Assembly (NCBI GenBank): GCA_964608025.1
Contig: CAZSLO010000027.1
Span: 1 to 64,000 of the forward strand
Direction of reading: 5' to 3'
DNA from: CAZSLO01 sp964608025
GTDB lineage: Bacteria > Chloroflexota > Dehalococcoidia > Lucifugimonadales > CAJWER01
Length of the DNA: 64,000 bases
Shown here: positions 26,347-35,529 of the stretch, one piece after another
Position numbering within the stretch: the stretch's first letter is position 1
Layout: the number at the start of each line of letters is the position of its first letter
Position numbers and translations under genes: made by a program
The notes under the pieces: generated by a model
Seen by the model: the letters and a program-made list of their open reading frames with translations, nothing else
Database searches by the model: none
What the model was told of the DNA's origin: nothing

Positions 26347-27507
26347 TCAGCCAAGTATAGACCCGGCCACTGCATTAGATACCATACCTAACCATGCTGG
26401 ACTCTCGGGTTGATTTGTGAACATTACGAACACTAGGCTTGTCTTGGGGTCTGCCCAAACTACAGTACCGCTTACCCCCCAATGACCAAAAGCATATTCT
26501 GAGACCACATCACCTAAGGGACTAGGGTCCCACGACTCGCGCATCATCCAACCCAATCCCCAGGTTCGGTTCGCTCTATCTACACTAGATAGGGTTTCTT
26601 GAAATCCTAAATTATCTGTAGTCATGCGCACAGCCATGGATCGACTGAGTATTTCCACACCACCAGTAGTACCCCCATCTAGCATCAATTGAAGCAGACG
26701 AGCGTAATCCCCTACTGTCGAGAATAATCCACCCCATGGCGCACCAAATTTATGCCAGTAATCACCGTTCCATGTCCAGCCAGCCTGGAGTTGATCCTTC
26801 GTCAGAACTATATCGGCTATACGTGATCGATCTTGGGACGTGCGGCCCAAGAAAGTATCTCTCATACCCAAAGGCCCGAAAACCTCGGTTGATAGGAATT
26901 CTGGGAGTGGTATACCTGTAACCCTTCGAACTATCTCTGCCTGGAGCGCAAATCCCAGGCTCTGATACTTAACACGAGTACCACTCTGGAAGTCCAATGG
27001 AACGCTATATACCTCATCGATGAACGTCTCCAATGGCATATGTTCGGCCCTGAGTCTATGATTATTGGGCAAAGCATCGGGCAACCCGGAAGTGTGCGTC
27101 AAGATTTGGAGAATCCGCATATCGTGTTTATCTTGGCTTAGTTCTGGAATAATATCCTTAACGGGTTGATCCAAAGTTATCAATCCCCGTTCAATCAAAA
27201 TACATACAGCTAAAGACGTGACAGGCTTGGTAGGAGACGCAATGAGAAAAATAGTGTCGGGTTCAACAGGATCCCCCACCAGCATTTCCGAATAATCTGA
27301 AACGCCTTTATATCCAAATACCCTAGGTTCGAGATACTGACCATATCTTCCAATCAACATGGCAGCACCTCGTGAAGGCTCCTCCTCTACAAACCGTTCG
27401 ACTATTTTATAGGAATGCGTAAGCCGGGAAGAACTAATTCCAATATCCTGAGGATTAACCATATGGTTAAGGATATCTCTAATCGGGTCCAATCTACCAA
27501 CTTTCAC
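26347..27507 (-). CDS. Serine hydrolase, class C beta-lactamase / EstB-like family
   Basis: A 386-residue beta-lactamase-fold hydrolase. The SxxK motif is Ser91-Pro-Thr-Lys94, the second motif is YQS in KYQSLGFALQ (Tyr conserved, Ser in the place of Asn), and the third is HWGVSGT. Such enzymes include esterases, D-amino-acid peptidases and amidases; true beta-lactamase activity is unlikely from this pattern. No signal peptide is visible, pointing to a cytosolic esterase or peptidase. GTG start at 27507 with AGGAAAG upstream. Divergent from the LLM oxidoreductase gene at 27738. Confidence 0.82.
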   Translation of the reverse strand: MKVGRLDPIRDILNHMVNPQDIGISSSRLTHSYKIVERFVEEEPSRGAAMLIGRYGQYLEPRVFGYKGVSDYSEMLVGDPVEPDTIFLIASPTKPVTSLAVCILIERGLITLDQPVKDIIPELSQDKHDMRILQILTHTSGLPDALPNNHRLRAEHMPLETFIDEVYSVPLDFQSGTRVKYQSLGFALQAEIVRRVTGIPLPEFLSTEVFGPLGMRDTFLGRTSQDRSRIADIVLTKDQLQAGWTWNGDYWHKFGAPWGGLFSTVGDYARLLQLMLDGGTTGGVEILSRSMAVRMTTDNLGFQETLSSVDRANRTWGLGWMMRESWDPSPLGDVVSEYAFGHWGVSGTVVWADPKTSLVFVMFTNQPESPAWLGMVSNAVAGSILG

Positions 27508-27737
27508 GACTTTCCTGTAGCTAAATCATGATATTATCAACTTCTGAATCAACACTAATCCATGATATTGGTACTAGCTTTCCGCATATGTTGGATTATA
27601 AAAATTGGGAAATAAGCCTTCCTACAAAATTATGCCGTTGGTATTGTCATCATCCTGCCTGTTTATAACCAACCTAGCGAAATCGTCAATACATTTAGAA
27701 ACATGTGTACCTAACCCAAGTCAGGTCCAAGTCAACA

Positions 27738-28559
27738 ATGCATATTGGGATTGAGACCCTCCCGACTTCAAATTCCATCGATGTTGCTGTCCTAGCTAAA
27801 CGAGTCGAAGAACTAGGATTTGAATCCTTGTGGACACCAGATCAGCCAGTACTGGCTGCTGAAATGGCTAATCCTTTTCCCCGGGAATGGGGTGACATCG
27901 TTGACCCACTAATCATGCTATCTAGGGCTTCAGCCGTCACATCCACAATAAAGCTAGGTACCGTTGTACTGGTAGTTACGCAAAGAGAACCTATATCACT
28001 AGCCAAACAAGTAGCAACCCTCGATATGTATAGCAATGGAAGATTTATTTTAGGCATAGGAGTAGGATCATCGCCAGAACAGGCTGCGATACTAGGAAGT
28101 GATTTTCATAGACGCTGGGCTGAATGTGAAGAAATTACGCAAGCACTCAAGGCACTCTGGCTTGAAGATAAAAGTGAATTCCACGGAGAATACGTCGATT
28201 TTCCTCCTGTATACTGCTTCCCAAAGCCTGTCGCAAAACCTCATCCACCAATATTACTAGGTAGCAAGGCTAAGAATGTATTTGAACGAATCGTTTATTG
28301 GGGAGACGGCTGGATACCATTAAATATCACCCCTGAAGAAGTGCATTTAGGGCGTCTTGAATTAGATCGACTGGCCGACAAGGCCGGGCGAGATCCGGAT
28401 ACTATTGAGATCACGATAGCAGGAGTTTGTTCAAATAAAGATGCAATCAAAGACTACGCCAAAGCAGGGGCCAATCGAGTATTGGTTAGCCTAGAATCAG
28501 CTTCTGAAAAGGTTAGCTTATTAGAGTTAGAGAAAATCGCCGATTCTGTATTGTCCTAG
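27738..28559 (+). CDS. LLM-class (F420- or FMN-dependent) oxidoreductase
   Basis: A 273-residue TIM-barrel oxidoreductase of the luciferase-like superfamily. Family signs are MHIGIETLP opening, the VEELGFESLWTPDQP segment, IKLGTVVLVVTQREPISLAKQVATLD and RFILGIGVG. The short length and the style of the N-terminus suggest an F420-dependent member, but FMN cannot be excluded. The ATG at 27738 matches the usual start; an earlier in-frame ATG at 27705 adds 11 non-conserved residues. The substrate is unknown. Multiple LLM enzymes are typical of SAR202-like genomes; a second, longer one is at 49842-50987. Confidence 0.85.
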   Translation: MHIGIETLPTSNSIDVAVLAKRVEELGFESLWTPDQPVLAAEMANPFPREWGDIVDPLIMLSRASAVTSTIKLGTVVLVVTQREPISLAKQVATLDMYSNGRFILGIGVGSSPEQAAILGSDFHRRWAECEEITQALKALWLEDKSEFHGEYVDFPPVYCFPKPVAKPHPPILLGSKAKNVFERIVYWGDGWIPLNITPEEVHLGRLELDRLADKAGRDPDTIEITIAGVCSNKDAIKDYAKAGANRVLVSLESASEKVSLLELEKIADSVLS

Positions 28560-28588
28560 TACAATGTGAGGTCAAATCGTGGTCTATA

Positions 28589-29854
28589 TTAACCCAGTTG
28601 TTTACTTGTAGGAGGGTGGTCTCTATATACCCCAGGACTATTTGACAACCTAAGTGCGATAACTACTCCTATCAAACAGAAGACCACATTGATTACAAAA
28701 ACATCACTAAGTCCCAGGTAATTCGCCGAGAGTCCTCCAATGATTGGTCCAGCTCCCCAGGCGACTGCACTTATACTATGAGATAGCCCATATGCTTTAC
28801 CAGAATCAACATGTGATGATTGTCCTATAAGGGAAAATGCTAGGGTTCCCATTATACCGTTACAAATCCCAACAAACCCAAGATTAATATATATCACTAT
28901 TAAACTATTGGATGACACGATGATAATATACATGATTGCCATACATACCAAGCATAAATAAATAGAGGTTTTAGGACTCATCACCCGTTGGATTTGCGTG
29001 GTACATATAGATGCTATTCCGCCCGTAATACCCATAATACCGAATGCTAATCCGGCTAACCATCCGGCTTCTTGAACTCGAGCAATCTCCCGAATAAATA
29101 TAGGTATTACAGGCATTAATAAACATCCAACTAACTGCACGATAAATAAAACAGGCAATGTCGTATTAAAATGATGTGTTTTAACTAGCTTGAACGCATC
29201 TTGATAGATTCGTAAAGGATTGTTAAATCCCGATCTATTACTTACAGTTACCACTGAAGCAATTTTTATCAATACTATCAATCCAGATAGAATCAATAAT
29301 GCTCCAGCAGCAATTAAAACAGTGCGGAATCCGAGTTGATCAACAAATTTTCCTCCAACTAGAGGTCCAATTGCAAAGCCGATGAAATTTGCTGATGTGA
29401 GCAAGCCCACTGCATAAATCAAACGTTCCTTCGGTACAATATCGGTGACAAACGCCAAGGTAATCATCCCGGGACCAGGCAATACCCCTAAAAGAATCCA
29501 CGTCGGAGCTAGAAAATAAATGTTTGGAGCCAAACTAGCAGACAAAAGAACACCAGCAAATCCGAAAAGTCCTATTAAAATAGTACGTTTACGACCTATT
29601 TTACCTCCTAATATTCCCCAAATAGGAGCACTTACAACCATCAATGAACTAGCTATACCTGTAATAATCCCACCCCATAAAGAGGCTTGTTCTGGATCCA
29701 TTACTTCCAATTTTAATAGGTATAAAGGCAAGAAAGGAAAAACCGAACCAAAAGCAGTCATTGTTATTGACATTATTAACCATAATATCAATAGATCTTT
29801 ATGCCATTTTTCTAAATGATTTACTCTAATATTTTTATATATTTTTTTAACCAT
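28589..29854 (-). CDS. Major facilitator superfamily transporter
   Basis: A 421-residue membrane protein with about 12 hydrophobic segments. The loop between segments 2 and 3 reads APIWGILGGKIGRKRTILIG, the MFS signature GxxxDR/KxGRR-like motif. Overall features resemble drug or small-solute efflux (DHA1-type) proteins. Composition is distinctly A+T-rich in the N-terminal coding part compared with its neighbours, which may reflect transfer or simply a Lys/Ile-rich terminus. No ribosome binding site is evident before the ATG at 29854. It converges on the LLM oxidoreductase gene with 29 bases between stops. Confidence 0.85.
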   Translation of the reverse strand: MVKKIYKNIRVNHLEKWHKDLLILWLIMSITMTAFGSVFPFLPLYLLKLEVMDPEQASLWGGIITGIASSLMVVSAPIWGILGGKIGRKRTILIGLFGFAGVLLSASLAPNIYFLAPTWILLGVLPGPGMITLAFVTDIVPKERLIYAVGLLTSANFIGFAIGPLVGGKFVDQLGFRTVLIAAGALLILSGLIVLIKIASVVTVSNRSGFNNPLRIYQDAFKLVKTHHFNTTLPVLFIVQLVGCLLMPVIPIFIREIARVQEAGWLAGLAFGIMGITGGIASICTTQIQRVMSPKTSIYLCLVCMAIMYIIIVSSNSLIVIYINLGFVGICNGIMGTLAFSLIGQSSHVDSGKAYGLSHSISAVAWGAGPIIGGLSANYLGLSDVFVINVVFCLIGVVIALRLSNSPGVYRDHPPTSKQLG

Positions 29855-30028
29855 TATTACAATGAATTTTTAAAGTCACATGCATCCATCACAAAGACCT
29901 AGTCAGCCTGGTATTAGTCTCCCTAGACGGCGGACACCAATTACTATCGAGGCAAGTAGGTATACACTAGTGTCCAACCAAGGGAAGTCCGCAAAACTTT
30001 TCTTGAACGGACCCAATACCAGTTATAT

Positions 30029-30055
30029 ATATATCTTGGGGTTTTCAAGAGATAT
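30029..30055 (-). terminator. Hairpin directly after tRNA-Arg
   Basis: Ten-base arms (30029-30038 and 30046-30055, one mismatch) around a 7-base loop, starting two bases after the tRNA 3' end on the minus strand. A+T-rich sequence follows but no clean T-run. It may be a terminator or a 3' processing signal. Confidence 0.35.
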
Positions 30056-30057
30056 GG

Positions 30058-30130
30058 CGTCCCAGGCAGGATTCGAACCCGCGACCCGCTGCTTAGAAGG
30101 CAGCTGCTCTATCCCCTGAGCTACTGGGAC
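30058..30130 (-). tRNA. tRNA-Arg (anticodon TCT)
   Basis: Reading the minus strand from 30130 to 30058 gives a full 73-base cloverleaf. The 7-bp acceptor stem pairs (GTCCCAG with CTGGGAC), the D-stem is GCTC/GAGC, the anticodon stem is GCTGC/GCAGC with loop CTTCTAA (anticodon TCT), and the T-stem is GCGGG/CCTGC with loop TTCGAAT. The discriminator is G. CCA is not encoded. It decodes AGA (and AGG by wobble). Confidence 0.95.
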
Positions 30131-30138
30131 GCTCAAAA

Positions 30139-30168
30139 AGTGTAGCAAGGGCTCTCCAATACGGTCAA
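30139..30168 (-). promoter_or_regulatory. Strong sigma70-type promoter of tRNA-Arg
   Basis: On the minus strand: TTGACC (30168-30163), an 18-base spacer and TACACT (30144-30139). The -10 box ends 8 bases before the mature tRNA 5' end, so transcription would begin almost at the tRNA itself. Confidence 0.65.
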
Positions 30169-30352
30169 CCGCCTTAAATACCATCATCTGGTTGATTGTA
30201 AAAACAACAGTATTGCTACGAACTAGCCTTGTTACGGATTTCCTTTAAATAATAAGGCACCTCTGAAATAGGTCATATTCGAGCCATTACCAAGAATTAT
30301 AAAAACATCAACGCATAAGGATAGTTTATATGGCGAACGATCTAGATAATAT

Positions 30353-30844
30353 CTATCCGGCACCCACGGTTATCCTATGCAAAATATGCTTGCCAAAAGC
30401 AAGCCGTGAGATCCCTAAAATCTCTGGCTCCCCTACATTCGGTAAAGTGGTGACCTGACGCTGTACGATCATGCCTAGGGGACGGATAATCGGTAATATT
30501 GATATGGCACCAGCAGCTATCAGAGAAATACGTGTCCATTTATTCCCGACAACTCTATTGATCAGATTGGTAAAAAGTATTGCACCCAAGATACCAACAG
30601 CAAAATTAGTGCCGCAAAATGGAGATATAGCGAGTTCGCTTTTTCCTGCCTTAAGTTCTATCAGAGCTAAATCAACCGCATTAGAAATATCTTCTGTTGT
30701 TATCATGCCATAAATCCAGAAACCACCCGGGGTAGAGTATCCAACCATTGGCGGACCATATCCACGAGCTATCAAAAATGCTACAACCGCGTGTTCTATG
30801 GCGTGATTGCGTCTAATCCGGTCGATGACAGCTAAATCACCCAT
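30353..30844 (-). CDS. DUF6391-like small membrane protein
   Basis: A 163-residue protein with the opening IRRNHAIEHAVVAFL, which matches what I recall of the DUF6391 family (a conserved N-H-A-x-E-H-A helix), followed by two to three hydrophobic segments (about 98-118 and 128-150). The His/Glu-rich helix could bind metal. Function is unknown. The gene stands alone on the minus strand upstream of the tRNA, with 248 bases of non-coding sequence on its other side that contain nothing I can identify. Confidence 0.6.
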   Translation of the reverse strand: MGDLAVIDRIRRNHAIEHAVVAFLIARGYGPPMVGYSTPGGFWIYGMITTEDISNAVDLALIELKAGKSELAISPFCGTNFAVGILGAILFTNLINRVVGNKWTRISLIAAGAISILPIIRPLGMIVQRQVTTLPNVGEPEILGISRLAFGKHILHRITVGAG

Positions 30845-31092
30845 TTCTCTTGACTTTATCAGAAATCAAGTTGCTCTCAATATCCGTCCCATTGTTATTT
30901 CCTAAGGTTTAAGTAGTCCAGTGATCTCGTCGGTATACGGTGATTATGTCGGATATCCAAAGATAAAAAAGTCATCACAAGACATCATTCTATATAAAAT
31001 GAAATCCCATGAGAGGCATCACTAGATAGGCTTTGTCTAGGTTAAATTAGGAAGGAGAACTATCTCGGCGAGAATGTTTTTGTGCAAAATCC

Positions 31093-31317
31093 CTAGCTAA
31101 CTTTAGCATGTTGGTTTCTAGCAGAAAGTTCTTCAATTACTACTTCTTTTTCAGTACTTTCGTCCCAGGGGCTGGGTAATACATGAGATCCAAAAATTCG
31201 GGTGAAGTGTTCGTCCGGTTTTCCATCAATGAAATGGGTAGTCATCCATTTTCCATCTTGAAGCACTACTTTAATCTCTCGGTTTTCACCTGTCCATCCA
31301 AAACTAACATAACTCAT
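31093..31317 (-). CDS. Small uncharacterised protein, 74 aa
   Basis: A short soluble protein with aromatic residues and charged C-terminus, not recognised. Coding is supported by a near-perfect ribosome binding site (AAGGAGGTGG, 7 to 8 bases before the ATG at 31317) and a clean frame in the direction of groEL. It follows groEL by 130 bases with a terminator hairpin between, so it would be read only by read-through or from its own promoter. The N-terminus (SYVSFGWTGENREIKVVLQDGKW) looks like a beta-hairpin. Confidence 0.6.
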   Translation of the reverse strand: MSYVSFGWTGENREIKVVLQDGKWMTTHFIDGKPDEHFTRIFGSHVLPSPWDESTEKEVVIEELSARNQHAKVS

Positions 31318-31380
31318 AGACGACCACCTCCTTGGATCACAAGGTTACTATTTATAGAGATTACATTATCCCAAAATGAA

Positions 31381-31416
31381 CTGTGGGGACAAGGCGTCTG
31401 GGCCCTGTCCCCACAG
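31381..31416 (-). terminator. Terminator hairpin after groEL
   Basis: Fourteen-base G+C-rich arms (31381-31394 and 31403-31416, one mismatch) around an 8-base loop. On the minus strand it begins 30 bases after the groEL stop and is followed by TTCATTTT. Position and stability fit the end of the groESL transcript. Confidence 0.65.
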
Positions 31417-31446
31417 TCTATAAGTCTTTTATGCCAATCGGCTGTT

Positions 31447-33057
31447 CTAGTAATCCATTGGAGGTGCGGCTGGCATCGGAGGAGTATCCTCCTTGATATC
31501 CGTGATCAGAGATTCAGTCGTGATCACCATGGAGGCTACACTGGCTGCATTCTCTACAGCAGCCCTTGTTACCTTAGCCGGGTCCATTATTCCTCTCTCT
31601 AGAAGATTGGTATAATCACCCGTCTCGGCGTCGAATCCGTAATCCCCATCAGATTTGAGACTCTCGGAGAGTACTACTTCGCCAGAAGCTCCAGAGTTCT
31701 CGCAAATCAGTTTGATAGGTGCTTCAAGTGCAGTTCTCAGAATCGCTACACCGGTCTGTTCGTCACCCTCAAGATCGAGTGCGTCTAGTGCTGCCTGTGA
31801 GCGGATCAAGGTAAGTCCACCACCTGGAACTATCCCTTCTTCGACTGCAGCACGCGTAGCAGATAGGGCATCCTCAACACGCTGTTTCTTTTCTTTCAAC
31901 TCGATCTCGGTAGCAGCCCCAACCTTGATGATTGCAACTCCACCAGAGAGTTTTGCCACACGTTCTTCTAGCTTTTCACGGTCATAGTCGGAAGTGGTCT
32001 CTTCGATCTGGGCCTTGATCTGGCTAATACGGCCCTGTATCGCGTCTTCTGCGCCAGCCCCATCAACGAAGGTAGTGTCTTCCTTGGTAGCCACGATTCG
32101 GCGGGTCCTACCAAGGTCTTCAACCGTGACGGAATCAAGCTTGCGCCCAACTTCCTCACTTATAACTGTACCACCCGTTAATATCGCCATATCTTCGAGC
32201 ATAGCTTTTCGTCGGTCTCCAAAGCCTGGGGCCTTGATCGCAAGCACATTCAACGTGCCACGCATCTTGTTAACTACCAGAGTGGCCAACGCTTCGCCTT
32301 CCAAGTCCTCTGCCACTATTACGACGTTCTTGCCAACCTGGAGTATTTTTTCTAGGGCAGGCAAGAGATCGGATACGGCCGAAAGTTTCTTATCAGTAAT
32401 CAGAATGTACGGATCCTCGATATCAGACTCCATCCGGTCCTGATTGGTTACAAAGTACGGGGAAATGTATCCACGATCGATCTGCATACCTTCAACGAAC
32501 TCTTGCTCGTAGCTGATGCTCTTCGATTCCTCGACTGTGATCACTCCGTCCTTGCCGACCTTCTCCATCACATCTGCAATTAATCCACCCATCTCTTCGT
32601 CGTGGGCAGAAAGCGATGCAACCTGTCCGATCTGTTCCCGACCCGATACGGTGGTTGACATGCTACCGATGGAACCTCGTACGGCCGCAACTCCCTGATC
32701 AATCCCACGCTTTATCGCCATCGGGTTCGCACCGGCAGCGATGTTTTTGAATCCCTCATGTATGATCGCCTGAGATAACACGGTTGCGGTCGTGGTACCA
32801 TCGCCTGCCACGTCATTTGTCTTGCTAGCAGCTTCTTTGAGAAGCTGGGCTCCCATGTTTTCGAACGGATCTTCGAGTTCGATCTCCTTGGCAATGGTCA
32901 CACCATCACTGCAAACCTGCGGCGCACCAAATTTCTTATCAAGCACCACGTTCCGACCTTTGGGACCTAGGGTAACTCCCACGGTGTCTGCCATGGTATC
33001 GATACCGCGCTTCATCGCGGAGCGGGCTTCTTCATCAAATATGAGCTGTTTAGGCAT
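31447..33057 (-). CDS. groEL: Chaperonin GroEL (60 kDa)
   Basis: ATP-driven protein-folding chamber with GroES. The 536-residue protein has every expected landmark: KRGIDTMADTVGVTLGPKGRNVVLDKKFGAP, the ATPase motif GDGTTTATVL, and the group I signature AAVEEGIVPGGG (near residue 400). The C-terminus ends in PAAPPMDY instead of the Gly-Gly-Met repeats common in proteobacteria and many others. A strong ribosome binding site TAGGAGG precedes the ATG at 33057, 40 bases after groES. Confidence 0.98.
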   Translation of the reverse strand: MPKQLIFDEEARSAMKRGIDTMADTVGVTLGPKGRNVVLDKKFGAPQVCSDGVTIAKEIELEDPFENMGAQLLKEAASKTNDVAGDGTTTATVLSQAIIHEGFKNIAAGANPMAIKRGIDQGVAAVRGSIGSMSTTVSGREQIGQVASLSAHDEEMGGLIADVMEKVGKDGVITVEESKSISYEQEFVEGMQIDRGYISPYFVTNQDRMESDIEDPYILITDKKLSAVSDLLPALEKILQVGKNVVIVAEDLEGEALATLVVNKMRGTLNVLAIKAPGFGDRRKAMLEDMAILTGGTVISEEVGRKLDSVTVEDLGRTRRIVATKEDTTFVDGAGAEDAIQGRISQIKAQIEETTSDYDREKLEERVAKLSGGVAIIKVGAATEIELKEKKQRVEDALSATRAAVEEGIVPGGGLTLIRSQAALDALDLEGDEQTGVAILRTALEAPIKLICENSGASGEVVLSESLKSDGDYGFDAETGDYTNLLERGIMDPAKVTRAAVENAASVASMVITTESLITDIKEDTPPMPAAPPMDY

Positions 33058-33097
33058 TAGGTATTCCTCCTATAAAGTAAAGTAGTTAGAAAACAGG

Positions 33098-33394
33098 TTA
33101 TTCCTTGAACAGTATGTCGTCCTGTCTTACGACTAGATATTCCGTGTCACCTTCTTTGTATTCCGTGCCGGAATACTTCGAGTAGACGACGGTATCTCCG
33201 ACTCCAACATCCATTGGAATCCTGCTCCCATCATCGCTAAGCTTACCTGGCCCTACCGCGACTACAGTGCCTCTCTGAGGCTTCTCTTTAGCCGTGTCTG
33301 GGATATAAATCCCACCACTGCTCATCTGTTCATCGTCGTCTGCAGTCTCGATAATGACCCTGTCGCCCAATGGCTTAAAGGTTACATTTGCCAT
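33098..33394 (-). CDS. groES: Co-chaperonin GroES (10 kDa)
   Basis: A 98-residue lid protein of the chaperonin. The FKPLGDRVIIE opening, the mobile loop around residues 20-35 (SSGGIYIPDTAKEKPQRG) and the C-terminal strand ending in DDILFKE are all standard. Ribosome binding site AAGGAGGTG eight bases upstream of the ATG. First gene of the groESL operon behind the promoter at 33464-33493. Confidence 0.98.
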   Translation of the reverse strand: MANVTFKPLGDRVIIETADDDEQMSSGGIYIPDTAKEKPQRGTVVAVGPGKLSDDGSRIPMDVGVGDTVVYSKYSGTEYKEGDTEYLVVRQDDILFKE

Positions 33395-33463
33395 CGAATA
33401 ACACCTCCTTGATACAATGAAAGTCTCTTGTAATTAGCAGTCTAACGTCACAACTGCCAATAT

Positions 33464-33493
33464 ATTGTAGGCAAGGCAAGATTGGAACGTCAA
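33464..33493 (-). promoter_or_regulatory. Sigma70-type promoter of groESL
   Basis: On the minus strand: TTGACG (33493-33488), 18-base spacer, TACAAT (33469-33464). It lies 70 bases before groES. No CIRCE inverted repeat was seen between it and the gene, so HrcA control is not evident. Confidence 0.65.
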
Positions 33494-33543
33494 TACCTTG
33501 TCTCATCTGGGGACTGTTTGGGCACTTTAATTTTGGATAGAAA

Positions 33544-35481
33544 ATGAACAAGCGACACAATAGAAATTACTATCTTGAAGATATTCCCCTGGAAGACGCA
33601 ATCCGGCAATTTACGGCCGCTCTCGAACCAACAACCGCACTTTCTCCTGTCACAACAGAACTCCTCCCACTACACAGTTCTAATGGCCGGGTTACCGGTT
33701 TGCCGATATGGGCCAAGTCCTCGTCGCCCCACTATGACTCAGCTGCAATGGACGGTATAGCGGTGCGATCAATTGATACTAACGGCGCCACCGAAACCTC
33801 TCCTATAAGACTCAAGATAGGGCCGCAAGCTCAGTGGGTCGATACTGGGGATCCACTGCCAGATGGTCTCGATGCGGTAATCAAAATTGAGGTTGTCCAC
33901 GAGATAGATAAATCCACAATCGAGATCCGATCACCAGTGCCCCCATATCACGATGTACGCTTATTGGGTGAAGACATTGTAGCTACCGAACTAGTACTAC
34001 CAGAAGGTCATATTCTAAGGCCCCAAGACCTCGCGGCATGCGCGCAAGCTGGATTGGTCGAGATCCCGGTGAGGCGACGTCCGAAGATCCTAATTATCCC
34101 TACAGGTTCAGAACTAGTCGATATAGGTTCTATTCCAAAGCCTGGTGACATAATCGAATCTAATTCATTGATGTTGTCTGCCATGATTGAAGAATGGGGA
34201 GGATTACCTGAACGTCTACAGAGCATACCCGATAACCGGATCCAGCTAAGTGCTGCATTGATGAGTGCTTTAAACAAGAGCGACATAGTTATCATTAACG
34301 CTGGGTCGTCGGCCGGGTCTGAGGATTACACAGCACAATTAATAAAGGATATTGGCGATGTCGTTATCCACGGGGTAGCTATCAAACCTGGTCACCCAGT
34401 AATACTTGGACTGGTAGACGGAAAACCCGTGATTGGGATACCTGGATACCCGGTATCCGCCGCTATTACTGCTGAAATTTTCGTCAAACCTCTCATCGAG
34501 TACCAGCTCGGTTTATCGCCCCAGAAACGGGAGACTGTTAAGGCTATCGTGACAAGAAAAATCCAGTCGCAATCCGGTGAGGACGAGTATCTTCGTGTCC
34601 GGTTAGGACGGGTCGGAAAACGAATGATGGCTACACCGATACAGCGGGGTGCAGGCGTGATCATGTCTTTAGTTAGGGCTGACGGATTGGCAATCTCTCC
34701 CCGTCTATCCGAGGGATTTGAAGCCGGTACAGAGATCGATGTCCAATTACTTCGTAAGCGCGATCAACTTGAAAGTACTATTGTAGTAACTGGGAGTCAT
34801 GATGTTGCCATCGATTTACTAGCAAGCGAATTACACAAGAACCATCCAGACAAATCCATCGCATCATCTAACATCGGTAGCCTAGGCGGCTTAATGGCAC
34901 TAAATCGAGCCGAAGCCCATATCGCAGGTTGCCACTTAATGGATCAAGAAACGGGTGAATACAATATACCTTTCGTTCATACATATATGAGAGGAATTCC
35001 CTCGGTTGTAGTTAACTTAACCCATAGGGTACAGGGACTAATTGTCAAGAAAGGAAATCCGAAGGCAGTTAAATCTTTAGAAGATCTTTCCCGACAAGAT
35101 ATATCCTTCGTGAATCGCCAGAGAGGATCTGGAACCCGCCTTTTGCTTGATCATATGTTGAAAAATACAAACCTACCCACCCAAAGAATACGTGGCTACG
35201 AACGTGAAGAATATACCCATCTCGCAGTTGCTGCGGCAATCGCGGGTGAACGGGCGGACTGCGGCTTGGGTATATTGTCAGCTGCACGTGCTCTAAAACT
35301 TGACTTCATCCCACTTGGGACTGAGCAATACGATTTCGTAATTCCAGGCGAATTCTATGATGGAGAATTGATCCTCCCATTGCTTGATTTGATTCATAGC
35401 AAGAAATTCCGCCAACAGATCGACGCGCTCGGTGGATACGACACTGCCGATACAGGTAAGGTCATCGCCGATCTCAGATAG
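33544..35481 (+). CDS. moeA: MoeA-like molybdopterin molybdotransferase fused to a periplasmic-binding-protein-like domain
   Basis: A 645-residue two-part protein. Residues about 1-405 are MoeA: MDGIAVRS near residue 62, the DTGDPLPDGLDAVI segment, LLGEDI, the SSAGSEDYT substrate loop (about 254-263), KPGHPVILG and GIPGYPVSA. MoeA inserts molybdate (or tungstate) into adenylylated molybdopterin. Residues about 410-645 form a type 2 PBP-like domain (conserved NRQRGSGTRLLLD and AVAAAIAGERADCGLG), known in several MoeA-PBP fusions and thought to sense or deliver the oxyanion or a cofactor form. It heads the Mo/W cofactor-enzyme cluster running to 45857. Divergent from groESL. Confidence 0.9.
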   Translation: MNKRHNRNYYLEDIPLEDAIRQFTAALEPTTALSPVTTELLPLHSSNGRVTGLPIWAKSSSPHYDSAAMDGIAVRSIDTNGATETSPIRLKIGPQAQWVDTGDPLPDGLDAVIKIEVVHEIDKSTIEIRSPVPPYHDVRLLGEDIVATELVLPEGHILRPQDLAACAQAGLVEIPVRRRPKILIIPTGSELVDIGSIPKPGDIIESNSLMLSAMIEEWGGLPERLQSIPDNRIQLSAALMSALNKSDIVIINAGSSAGSEDYTAQLIKDIGDVVIHGVAIKPGHPVILGLVDGKPVIGIPGYPVSAAITAEIFVKPLIEYQLGLSPQKRETVKAIVTRKIQSQSGEDEYLRVRLGRVGKRMMATPIQRGAGVIMSLVRADGLAISPRLSEGFEAGTEIDVQLLRKRDQLESTIVVTGSHDVAIDLLASELHKNHPDKSIASSNIGSLGGLMALNRAEAHIAGCHLMDQETGEYNIPFVHTYMRGIPSVVVNLTHRVQGLIVKKGNPKAVKSLEDLSRQDISFVNRQRGSGTRLLLDHMLKNTNLPTQRIRGYEREEYTHLAVAAAIAGERADCGLGILSAARALKLDFIPLGTEQYDFVIPGEFYDGELILPLLDLIHSKKFRQQIDALGGYDTADTGKVIADLR

Positions 35482-35529
35482 CCGTGCTATCCAAATTTAT
35501 CTATGCTACTCTTATGACCAAGGACGCCT

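Noticed and set aside
30058..30130. tRNA-Arg as a possible integration site of a mobile element
   Set aside because: No integrase, no direct repeat of the tRNA 3' end and no foreign-looking cargo next to it.
33395..33543. Search for a CIRCE (HrcA) element before groES
   Set aside because: No TTAGCACTC-N9-GAGTGCTAA-like repeat was found in either orientation.
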